Below, in pieces: positions 1 to 6,738 of a stretch of 9,279 bases of DNA. Below the pieces are notes generated by a model. That model had not been told where the DNA came from and did not search any database. It saw only the letters and a list, made by a program, of their open reading frames with translations. Both the position numbers and the translations under genes were made by a program. Numbering within the stretch: position 1 is the stretch's first letter; each line of letters starts with the position of its first letter. Origin of the DNA: Kiloniellaceae bacterium (lineage in GTDB: Bacteria > Pseudomonadota > Alphaproteobacteria > Kiloniellales > Kiloniellaceae); the NCBI GenBank assembly GCA_021776195.1, contig JAJFGK010000132.1:1-9279 (forward strand), given 5' to 3'.

Positions 1-495
1 CCGATTGGCCAGGTAGAGGCAGGTCGGTGTCTTCGAGGTCCGCGACACGCCGACGATCACCACATCGGCGGAATCCAGATCGTTGGCCATCTGACCGTCG
101 TCGTGGGCCAGGGCGAAGTTCATCGCCTCCATGCGCTGGAAATACTCGCTGTCCAAGGCATGCTGAAGACCCGGCAGTCCGGAAATCTCGGCCCCGAAGT
201 AGTTGGCCAGGGCGTGCATGACCGGGTCGAGAACCGGAATACAGGGCAGGCCCAGAGGCCGGCAGCCCTCGACTAGGGCGGCGCGGAGTTCGGGATTGAC
301 GATGGTGTAGAGCACCGGCCCCGGGTCATCCGCGATTCCGTCGAGGGTCTTGTCCATTTGACCGGCGGTCCGGACCAGGCTCCAGACGTGCTCAATCGGT
401 TCGATCTCGCGAAACTGTACCAGACAGGCGCGGGCGACCGAGTTGATCGTCTCGCCGGTGGCATCGGAGACCAAGTGGAGATGATAGCTGGTCAT
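1..495 (-). CDS. ppsR: PEP synthase / pyruvate phosphate dikinase regulatory kinase-phosphorylase (DUF299), 5' part
   Basis: Bifunctional serine/threonine kinase and Pi-dependent pyrophosphorylase of the DUF299 (YdiA/RP1) family. Members switch pyruvate phosphate dikinase or PEP synthase off and on by phosphorylating and dephosphorylating an active-site threonine in the cytoplasm. I translated the minus strand from ATG at 495: 165 residues run without a stop to the window edge, out of roughly 270-280 usual for the family. Family marks are the N-terminal LVSDATGET (9-17), AMNFALAHDDGQ (124-135) and the P-loop GVSRTSKTP (149-157). An AGGAGG ribosome binding site (499-504) sits close before the ATG. 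The gene diverges from hemE across the candidate origin, as in Caulobacter and Rickettsia. Whether its target is the dikinase or the synthase cannot be read from this sequence. The missing 3' part is a window-edge effect, not a truncation. Confidence 0.95.
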   Translation of the reverse strand, partial: MTSYHLHLVSDATGETINSVARACLVQFREIEPIEHVWSLVRTAGQMDKTLDGIADDPGPVLYTIVNPELRAALVEGCRPLGLPCIPVLDPVMHALANYFGAEISGLPGLQHALDSEYFQRMEAMNFALAHDDGQMANDLDSADVVIVGVSRTSKTPTCLYLANR

Positions 496-529
496 GTCCC
501 TCCTCGCCGCACTCACCAGTCCAGCCTAG

Positions 530-538
530 TTCTGCACA
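530..538 (+). promoter_or_regulatory. DnaA-box-like 9-mer
   Basis: TTCTGCACA differs from TTWTNCACA at one position. It lies 35 bases upstream of the DUF299 start codon, at the left end of the candidate origin. Taken alone it is weak; its value is in the cluster. Confidence 0.4.
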
Positions 539-567
539 GGCCCGCTGTGGAGTACTATGAACCGGCC

Positions 568-576
568 CGTGGATAA
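568..576 (-). promoter_or_regulatory. DnaA box (TTATCCACG)
   Basis: On the minus strand this reads TTATCCACG, one base from the E. coli R-box consensus TTATCCACA (last position). The same 9-mer occurs in the opposite orientation at 726-734. Next to it, GAGGGGACA (577-585) has its inverted copy TGTCCCCTC at 760-768, so the two boxes lie within a loose inverted arrangement. Confidence 0.65.
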
Positions 577-656
577 GAGGGGACAAGATCGTCTTTTGTA
601 TGACGCCATGCCATTCCGTCCCCGAACCGTGTCAAAGTGCGTGCCCTGTCATCCGC

Positions 657-665
657 TGTGCAAAA
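657..665 (-). promoter_or_regulatory. DnaA box (TTTTGCACA)
   Basis: The minus strand reads TTTTGCACA, an exact match to the degenerate DnaA-box consensus TTWTNCACA. It lies between the two TTATCCACG boxes. Confidence 0.6.
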
Positions 666-689
666 CAGCGACCCGAAGGATGCGATAGC

Positions 690-698
690 TGTGGACAG
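690..698 (-). promoter_or_regulatory. Weak DnaA-box-like site (CTGTCCACA)
   Basis: The minus strand reads CTGTCCACA, two mismatches from TTATCCACA but with the TCCACA half intact. A related GTGGACAG octamer recurs at 837-844. Low-affinity boxes are common in alphaproteobacterial origins, so it is listed as a possible member of the cluster. Confidence 0.35.
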
Positions 699-725
699 GG
701 CGACGTCGGTACGGACTTTTGCTCC

Positions 726-734
726 TTATCCACG
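726..734 (+). promoter_or_regulatory. DnaA box (TTATCCACG)
   Basis: The plus strand reads TTATCCACG, identical to the 568-576 box but inverted and one base from consensus. It is the strong-looking box nearest the AT-rich stretch before hemE. Confidence 0.65.
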
Positions 735-792
735 TCTTGCCTTTGCCGTGCAAGTGGCCTGTCCCCTCGCTCCGGCAGGACTGGCTCACGAC

Positions 793-801
793 TTATTGAC
801 A
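793..801 (+). promoter_or_regulatory. DnaA-box-like site (TTATTGACA)
   Basis: TTATTGACA differs from TTATNCACA at one position (G for C at position 6). It contains a TTGACA hexamer (796-801) that could instead be a -35 element, but no good -10 lies 16-18 bases downstream. Either role is weakly supported. Confidence 0.3.
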
Positions 802-896
802 GTCCGATGAGTACCCGGTCGGGCATTAAGTTTTCGGTGGACAGACCTCTGCATGGCAATTAATCCCCGCTATTCCACCCCCCTACAAGTACTACC

Positions 897-929
897 CTTA
901 GAATCTTATATTAAATGATTCTTAGATTA
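897..929. other. AT-rich, imperfectly palindromic segment: candidate DNA unwinding element / hemE upstream region
   Basis: Positions 901-930 contain 6 G/C in 30 bases (hand count), in a chromosome whose genes run above 65% GC. CTTAGAATC (897-905) and GATTCTTAG (917-925) form an 8-of-9 inverted repeat, and CTTAGA recurs directly at 921-926. TATATT (907-912) could serve as a -10 element, but the hexamer 17 bases upstream (TACAAG) is a poor -35. At an origin this is where strand opening would be expected. It also sits about 80-110 bases before hemE, so it may be a promoter as well. Confidence 0.55.
911..925 (+). promoter_or_regulatory. Near-consensus CtrA binding site (TTAA-N7-TTAG)
   Basis: TTAA at 911-914 and TTAG at 922-925 are separated by exactly 7 bases. 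This matches 7 of the 8 defined bases of the CtrA consensus TTAA-N7-TTAA. The N7 contains the GANTC site at 917-921. In Caulobacter CtrA binds the origin, including sites near the hemE promoter, and represses replication. The match could be chance in an AT-rich stretch; location and spacing make it worth listing. Confidence 0.45.
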
Positions 930-1008
930 GGATGTTGGACTCCAAGCCTTGCTCCTATGATGCCCTCCCCGCCTGAGACCACCTGATCCGAAAGCGATTG
1001 AGACCGCC

Positions 1009-2043
1009 TTGCCCCCAGCCCACGAGAAACTTCTGCTTCGTGCCCTCAAGGGCGAGACACTGTCGCCACCGCCGGTTTGGATGATGCGCCAGGCCGGCCG
1101 CTACCTGCCGGAGTACCGGGCGGTGCGGGGCCAGGCCGGCGGCTTCATGGATCTCTGCCTCAATCCCGAACGGGCCTGCGAGGTGACGCTGCAGCCGATC
1201 CGGCGCTATGGCTTCGACGGGTCGATCCTGTTCTGCGATATTCTGATCATCCCCTGGGCGCTGGGCCAGACAGTTGGGTTCGAGGAGGGTATCGGGCCGC
1301 GGTTGACCCGACTGGAAGACGAGGCGTCTCTGGAAGCGCTGAGCGCCGAGGGGCTGCACGAGCGTTTGGAGCCGGTCTATCAGGCGCTGGAGCGGATCAA
1401 GGCCGGCCTGCCGGCCGAGACCGCGCTGATCGGTTTCGCCGGCGCCCCCTGGACCGTGGCCAGCTATATGCTGGAAGGCGGGACCAGCCGCGATTTCGCC
1501 CGCGCCAAGACCCTGGCCTATGGCGAGCCGGTGTTGTTCCAACGGCTGATCGATCTGCTGGTCGAGGTCACCGCCGCCTATCTGATCCGCCAGGCCGAGC
1601 GCGGCGCCGAGGTGCTCCAGCTCTTCGACTCCTGGGCCGGCATATGGCCCGAAGGTTGCCTCAAGCGCTGGTGTCTGGAGCCGGCCAGCGAGATTGTCCG
1701 ACGGGTGAAGGCAGCCCATCCGGACGTGCCGATTATTCTCTTTCCCCGCGGCGCCGGCCTGCTATATGCCGATTTCGCCCGTGACAGCGGTTGCGATGCG
1801 CTCTCGCTAGACACCACGGTGCCCTTGGCCTGGGCGCGCGACACTTTGCAGGACCATGTCGTGCTGCAAGGCAACCTCGACCCGATCTACCTGGTGACCG
1901 GCGGTGCGGCGCTCGACGCCGAGGTGCGGCGTATTCGCGATAGCCTGGGCAAAGGCCCCTTCGTGTTCAATCTCGGCCACGGCATCGTGCCCCAGACCCC
2001 GCCGGAAAACGTCGCCCGCGCCCTGGCGGTGTTGCGCGAATGA
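1009..2043 (+). CDS. hemE: Uroporphyrinogen III decarboxylase
   Basis: Decarboxylates the four acetate side chains of uroporphyrinogen III to give coproporphyrinogen III in cytoplasmic heme synthesis. The 344-residue length is normal. Signatures are VWMMRQAGRYLPEYR (23-37), the catalytic Asp in FCDIL (D77), GFAGAPWT (142-149), Tyr153 in ASYMLEGG, LFDSWAG (205-211) and NLGHGI with His324. The start is uncertain. The frame opens after the TGA at 958-960 and has no ATG before the family's conserved N-terminus. TTG at 1009 gives the usual short lead before LLLRAL, with only a weak upstream GAG (1000-1002) as ribosome binding site. CTG at 973 is an alternative. It is the first gene of hemE-hemH-hemJ and its stop overlaps the hemH start. 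Its upstream region is the candidate origin, so its transcription may be tied to replication control. Confidence 0.97.
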   Translation: MPPAHEKLLLRALKGETLSPPPVWMMRQAGRYLPEYRAVRGQAGGFMDLCLNPERACEVTLQPIRRYGFDGSILFCDILIIPWALGQTVGFEEGIGPRLTRLEDEASLEALSAEGLHERLEPVYQALERIKAGLPAETALIGFAGAPWTVASYMLEGGTSRDFARAKTLAYGEPVLFQRLIDLLVEVTAAYLIRQAERGAEVLQLFDSWAGIWPEGCLKRWCLEPASEIVRRVKAAHPDVPIILFPRGAGLLYADFARDSGCDALSLDTTVPLAWARDTLQDHVVLQGNLDPIYLVTGGAALDAEVRRIRDSLGKGPFVFNLGHGIVPQTPPENVARALAVLRE

Positions 2044-3152
2044 GCGAGACGGCTGTGGATCGGGCCCAGGCCGGGGACCGCGCCAAGACAGGACGCCTGG
2101 CCGTGGTGTTGTTCAATCTCGGCGGCCCCGACCGCCCGGAGGCGGTGCAGCCCTTCCTCTTCAACCTGTTCAACGACCCGGCGATCATCGGACTGCCCGG
2201 CCCCTTTCGCTGGCTCCTGGCCAGGTTCATTTCCAGGCGCCGCGCGCCCACGGCGCGGGAGATCTACCGGCACCTGGGCGGGTCTTCGCCCTTGCTGGCC
2301 AACAGCGAGGCGCAGGCGACGGCCTTGACCGCGCGGCTCCAGGAAGATCTGGGGCCGGCCGGCCCCGAAGTGCGTTGCTTTCTCGCCATGCGCTACTGGC
2401 ATCCCCTGGCGCCGGAAACGGCCGCCGCGCTGAAGGCCTTCGGACCGGACCGGATCGTGCTTCTGCCGCTCTATCCGCAGTTCTCGACAGCGACCACGGG
2501 ATCGTCGCTGACCGATTGGCGCCGCGCCGCCGGCGCCGCGGGGATTGCCGCGCCGACCAAGGCGGTCTGCTGCTATCCCCTGGAGACCGGTTTCATCGCG
2601 GCCCTGGCGGCGCGTATCGGACCGCTGCTTGAGGCCGCCGCGGCCGAGGGTCCCTGCCGGCTGCTGTTTTCGGCCCACGGTCTGCCCAAGAAGATCGTCG
2701 CGCGCGGCGATCCCTATCAGTGGCAGATCGAGCAGACCGCGGCCGGAACGGCGGCGCTGCTGGGCCAGCAGCGGATCGGCGGCGAGACCCTGGACTGGCA
2801 AGTCTGCTATCAATCGCGGGTCGGTCCGCTGGAGTGGATCGGACCGGCCACCGAAGACGCCATCGCCGACGCCGCCAAAGACGGCGTGTCGGTCGTGCTC
2901 TGCCCGCTGGCCTTCGTGTCGGAGCACTCCGAGACCCTGGTCGAACTCGACATCGAGTATGCCGAACTGGCTGAAAAATTGGGCGTTTCGGCCTATCGCC
3001 GGGTGCCCACGGTGGATTGCGAGGCGGCTTTCATCGCCGGCCTGGCGGGCCTGGTCGCGGCGGCCCTGGAGCGCGATGCGGCGCTCGCGCCGGACGGCGG
3101 CGAACGGCTCTGTCCGGCGGGCTGGTCGCAATGCCCCCTGGCCGCCGCCTAG
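2040..3152 (+). CDS. hemH: Ferrochelatase
   Basis: Inserts Fe2+ into protoporphyrin IX, the last step of heme synthesis, usually at the inner face of the cytoplasmic membrane. The 370-residue protein shows the N-terminal VVLFNLGGPD (22-31), MRYWHP (117-122), LLPLYPQFS (141-149), the ferrochelatase signature LFSAHGLPKK with catalytic His213, and FVSEHSETL with Glu296. ATG overlaps the hemE stop as ATGA (2040-2043), so translational coupling is likely. The first 18 or so residues are a polar extension. The C-terminus carries a Cys pair (C358 and C365 in CPAGWSQCP); several microbial and animal ferrochelatases hold a [2Fe-2S] cluster through C-terminal cysteines, but whether this one does cannot be told from sequence alone. 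Confidence 0.97.
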   Translation: MSETAVDRAQAGDRAKTGRLAVVLFNLGGPDRPEAVQPFLFNLFNDPAIIGLPGPFRWLLARFISRRRAPTAREIYRHLGGSSPLLANSEAQATALTARLQEDLGPAGPEVRCFLAMRYWHPLAPETAAALKAFGPDRIVLLPLYPQFSTATTGSSLTDWRRAAGAAGIAAPTKAVCCYPLETGFIAALAARIGPLLEAAAAEGPCRLLFSAHGLPKKIVARGDPYQWQIEQTAAGTAALLGQQRIGGETLDWQVCYQSRVGPLEWIGPATEDAIADAAKDGVSVVLCPLAFVSEHSETLVELDIEYAELAEKLGVSAYRRVPTVDCEAAFIAGLAGLVAAALERDAALAPDGGERLCPAGWSQCPLAAA

Positions 3153-3169
3153 TGAAGAGAACCTAGCAC

Positions 3170-3176
3170 GGGAGGG
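3170..3176 (+). promoter_or_regulatory. Ribosome binding site fixing the hemJ TTG start
   Basis: GGGAGGG lies 8 bases before TTG at 3185, an ideal distance. There is no ATG near the conserved HemJ N-terminus, so this site decides the start. Confidence 0.7.
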
Positions 3177-3184
3177 TCGACGAT

Positions 3185-3628
3185 TTGGCCGGTTTTCTCG
3201 GCGAAAGCTATCTCTGGATCAAGGCCCTGCACATCATCGCGGTGATCGCCTGGATGGCGGGCATGCTCTATCTGCCGCGGCTCTTCATCTATCACTGCGA
3301 TGCCGAGCCCGGCTCCCGGCAGTCGGAGACCTTCAAGGTGATGGAGCGCCGCCTGCTGCGCGCCATTATCAACCCGGCCATGATCGTTGCCTGGCTCCTC
3401 GGCCTGGCCCTGGCGACCCACCTGGAGGCCTGGGGCGAGAGCTGGTTCCACGCCAAGTTCGCCTTTGTCGTCCTGCTCTCCACGCTGCACGGCTTTTACG
3501 CGCGCTGGCGCAAGGACTTCGAAAGGGACGAGAATTGCCACTCGGCCAAGTTCTATCGCGTCATGAACGAAGTGCCCACGTTGCTGCTCGTATTGATCGT
3601 CATCGTGGTGGTGGTGAAGCCCTTTTAG
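3185..3628 (+). CDS. hemJ: Protoporphyrinogen IX oxidase, HemJ type
   Basis: Oxidises protoporphyrinogen IX to protoporphyrin IX, feeding HemH directly. HemJ is a small membrane protein that binds heme and probably passes electrons to the respiratory chain. The 147-residue length is typical. Visible features are the N-terminal helix with LWIKALHIIAVIAWMAGMLY containing His16, then LPRLFIYH with Arg32 and His37, the NPAMIVAW helix (63-70), a third helix around 91-107 with FHAKF before it, and the C-terminal RVMNEVPTLLLVLIVIVVV helix. Together these suggest four transmembrane segments. The start is TTG, supported by a strong ribosome binding site and by the conserved position of the first helix. 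It begins 32 bases after the hemH stop, consistent with one operon. Confidence 0.94.
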   Translation: MAGFLGESYLWIKALHIIAVIAWMAGMLYLPRLFIYHCDAEPGSRQSETFKVMERRLLRAIINPAMIVAWLLGLALATHLEAWGESWFHAKFAFVVLLSTLHGFYARWRKDFERDENCHSAKFYRVMNEVPTLLLVLIVIVVVVKPF

Positions 3629-3659
3629 GCGTCCGGAAACCCGCCCGATCTCTCTCTGC

Positions 3660-3688
3660 TTGACTTCCCCCGGGGCTTCGGCTATCGA
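3660..3688 (+). promoter_or_regulatory. Candidate sigma-70-type promoter for rho
   Basis: TTGACT (3660-3665) and TATCGA (3683-3688) are spaced by exactly 17 bases. This would give a 5' leader of about 190 bases before rho. The -35 matches TTGACA at 5 of 6; the -10 keeps TAT but is weak after that. It is only a consensus match. Confidence 0.4.
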
Positions 3689-3736
3689 CAATTCAGGTCT
3701 TGGGGTTCCACCTTTGGCCTAAAGGCTCGGCGGTGC

Positions 3737-3754
3737 GGTTAAGGTTAAGGTAAC
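3737..3754 (+). repeat. Tandem GGTTAA repeats in the rho leader
   Basis: GGTTAAGGTTAAGGTAAC contains two exact 6-base units and one degenerate unit. On the opposite strand the units read TTAACC, which resembles CtrA half-sites. The 2-base gap between TTAA cores is not the N7 of a full CtrA site. It could be a regulator site or a small repeat in the leader. Confidence 0.35.
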
Positions 3755-3796
3755 GCATCCTGGGTTACAGTCAGACCATCTCCTTCCAATTTCTCC

Positions 3797-3838
3797 GCAG
3801 CGCCCGCCGACCGGGTCGGTCCCTCCTAAAGGCGCTGC
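3797..3838 (+). promoter_or_regulatory. Nested hairpin in the rho 5' leader
   Basis: GCAGCGCC (3797-3804) pairs perfectly with GGCGCTGC (3831-3838). Inside, CCGAC (3807-3811) pairs with GTCGG (3815-3819) across a 3-base CGG loop. The right arm ends 49 bases before the rho ATG. No U-run follows the outer stem, so it is not a plain intrinsic terminator. rho genes are commonly autoregulated through their leader RNA; this element could take part, but that is inference. Confidence 0.5.
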
Positions 3839-3887
3839 CGTTCCCGATTGATACCTCTCATCTCACGTTAATCAGGCAAATAGCCCC

Positions 3888-5144
<1,257 letters not shown>

Positions 5145-5148
5145 GGCC

Positions 5149-5173
5149 GCCGGGCAACAATCGCCCACCCGGC
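5149..5173 (+). terminator. GC-rich hairpin just after rho
   Basis: GCCGGG (5149-5154) pairs with CCCGGC (5168-5173) across a 13-base loop, 5 bases after the rho stop; an alternative inner stem GGGC/GCCC lies within the loop. No U-run follows directly, so termination is only a possibility. Below it the sequence drops to about 42% GC (5221-5280, hand count). Confidence 0.35.
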
Positions 5174-5272
5174 ACGGGCCTATCCATCAGGGTCGCCGCT
5201 CTGACATCCTTAACTCTATTTGTTCATGCTCGCTAAAGTCGATTTTGTCATATTTCTTCGCTATGTTGAGCG

Positions 5273-5277
5273 AAGGA
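5273..5277 (+). promoter_or_regulatory. Ribosome binding site fixing the SRPBCC-M50 start
   Basis: AAGGA is 6 bases before ATG at 5284. Upstream in-frame starts (TTG 5245, ATG 5263) have no comparable site, so 5284 is preferred. Confidence 0.6.
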
Positions 5278-5283
5278 TCGGCG

Positions 5284-6570
5284 ATGTCTCACTCCCTGAT
5301 GGTTGGTGCGGCCCTAGCGTGTTTTATCGTCCTGTGTTGGCCCTATCGGCGTATTCGGCGCCTGACAATCCAACGTGTGGTCAGGGCGCCGCAGGATCTG
5401 ATTTGGCGGATCCTGACGTATGATCCCGACGATGCTATCTGCCGCAAGGCCAGGCCTCATCTAAAGTCCGCGGAGAAGATCAACGATAGCCCAGAGATCT
5501 GGGATCTCTACTTTGACACCAGTCGGCGCGACATCGGTCCTCCGGTCAGGGTGACGACCGAGGTCTTGGCCGAGGACCGGCCCGTCTTTCACGCCCAGCG
5601 TATCAATCGCATTGCAGAGCGTTGCTTTCCCTATGGCGTGGACCAGCGCAGTGAGTTACGCCTGGAAGCGCAAGGCGATGAAACGCTGGTCAAGTTCCTT
5701 TGGCAGGGACAGACCGCTTGTCTGGGACACGCTGGTTGTCTGTGGCTTTGCATCGGATGCGAACTCAAGAATATGGCCCGCATTGCCGAAACCAGGCTTC
5801 CAAAACTGGCGAATGGTCTACGCAATGGGCTTAGGGTCTCGATCGGAACGTCGCTCCTAACAGTTCTTTGCCTGTTCGTTTTCCTCGATTGGTTCGGGGC
5901 GTTGACGATGGTTGGGGTGTTTCTGGTGCATCAGTTTGGGCATTGGTTGGCCATGCGCCTGACGGGCCAGCCCGCGCCCAGGATCGTCCCGATACCCGTT
6001 GTCGGTGGCATGCCGGTTCCCAATTTGCCTCACCGCACCCTGTTCGCCGATGCTTTCTGCTCCCTGATGGGGGCCGGCTTCAGCGCCCCGCTTGCCGCGT
6101 TGTTTCTTTGCTTGGCCCTGTTTTTCGATCCCGCTTTTGACTTTCGGCCACTGACCGTGGCCTTCACGGCGGGACCCGAGGCCAACACGGTAGCGTGCCA
6201 ATTTTACCGTCTTGCTCTGGTGACCGGTGTCCTGAACCTCGCTCAACTCCTACCGGTCTGGCCACTAGACGGCGGCCAAGTACTGAGGACCGTGGCGCAG
6301 TCCTTTGCAGGGCAACGCCTGGCCATGCTGTTTCTGGTTCTGACTGCGGGTGGGATTGCCGGTACCTTGTACCTGGGCAACGTCATCATTGCTGCCGTGC
6401 TGGTCCTAGTTTTGGTCCAGGCTTGGCACCTGAAGGACATGGACACCGCCGCGCGTCCCATGGAAGCTGCTGGCATCGCCGCAATTCTGGCTGGCTATCT
6501 CGCAAGCGTTCTGGTCCATGGCCTGGCTGCCTATCGTGGCTGGCAGGTATTGGTGGCCCACGCCTGGTGA
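5284..6570 (+). CDS. SRPBCC-like / M50 site-2-protease-like membrane fusion protein with altered active site
   Basis: A 428-residue membrane protein. Order of parts: one N-terminal hydrophobic segment (about 5-19); a soluble domain (about 27-175) resembling SRPBCC ligand-binding folds (RVVRAPQDLIWRIL opening, long C-terminal helix); then a multi-pass membrane domain like M50 zinc peptidases. The M50 zinc ligands are visible: His216 and His220 in HQFGH and Asp329 in NLAQLLPVWPLDGG. The catalytic Glu of HExxH is Gln217 (CAG, 5932-5934), so proteolysis is doubtful. A Cys/His row (C146, H149, C152, C156, C159) falls on the predicted helix closing the first domain. The start was chosen for its AAGGA site. 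GC is about 55-57% in sampled 60-base blocks against 75-78% in rho and the PHP gene (hand counts), suggesting later acquisition. The N-terminal fold is a pattern-level judgement; the M50 call is firmer. Substrate and role are unknown. Confidence 0.78.
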   Translation: MSHSLMVGAALACFIVLCWPYRRIRRLTIQRVVRAPQDLIWRILTYDPDDAICRKARPHLKSAEKINDSPEIWDLYFDTSRRDIGPPVRVTTEVLAEDRPVFHAQRINRIAERCFPYGVDQRSELRLEAQGDETLVKFLWQGQTACLGHAGCLWLCIGCELKNMARIAETRLPKLANGLRNGLRVSIGTSLLTVLCLFVFLDWFGALTMVGVFLVHQFGHWLAMRLTGQPAPRIVPIPVVGGMPVPNLPHRTLFADAFCSLMGAGFSAPLAALFLCLALFFDPAFDFRPLTVAFTAGPEANTVACQFYRLALVTGVLNLAQLLPVWPLDGGQVLRTVAQSFAGQRLAMLFLVLTAGGIAGTLYLGNVIIAAVLVLVLVQAWHLKDMDTAARPMEAAGIAAILAGYLASVLVHGLAAYRGWQVLVAHAW

Positions 6571-6738
6571 GGCTTGGGAAATCGTGTTTGGAACCGCAAG
6601 GGGTTGCAGCGACCGCGGCGCGCCAGCCGGCCCGCAGCGCTTGGTCACAGAAACTTCATCAATGCATGAGAAAGACTATCGCCGACGCGGGTGGAACTAT
6701 GCCAGATTTCGCTCGACCCACTCGGAGGACCTGGCGCC

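Larger units (their letters stand above)
496..1008. other. oriC: Candidate chromosomal replication origin (oriC) between DUF299 gene and hemE
   Basis: This 513-bp gap has no convincing gene. The open frames over it have no family features. Seen in the sequence: TTATCCACG twice in opposite orientation (568-576 minus, 726-734 plus), an exact TTWTNCACA match (657-665 minus), weaker boxes at 530-538, 690-698 and 793-801, a 33%-GC stretch at 881-940 (hand count), three GANTC sites in 42 bp, and a near-consensus CtrA site. Flanking genes diverge away from it. Established knowledge: in C. crescentus (Cori) and R. prowazekii the origin lies between hemE and the DUF299 gene, with DnaA, CtrA and IHF sites. 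Inference: this is the origin. I could not identify an IHF site with confidence. The alternative is an ordinary divergent promoter region that keeps the synteny without origin activity. Confidence 0.82.

Noticed and set aside
600..863. An 87-codon plus-strand frame and a 75-codon minus-strand frame inside the DUF299-hemE gap
   Set aside because: No ribosome binding site, no recognisable domain, and both cross the DnaA boxes; they look like chance frames.
955..1719. A long minus-strand frame opposite hemE (254 codons)
   Set aside because: It is a shadow of hemE, as expected in GC-rich DNA. The composition is Gln/Gly/Leu-rich without domains.
1887..3131. A 414-codon minus-strand frame opposite hemH
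   Set aside because: Arg/Gly/Gln-rich shadow of a certain ferrochelatase gene.
3848..3876. TTGATA at 3848-3853 as a second rho promoter
   Set aside because: The hexamer 17 bases downstream (ATCAGG) is not a -10, and a start there would lie at the rho ATG.
6571..6738. A possible small gene or promoter between the M50-like and PHP genes
   Set aside because: Short frames only, no ribosome binding site other than the one serving ATG 6739, and no convincing promoter pair.
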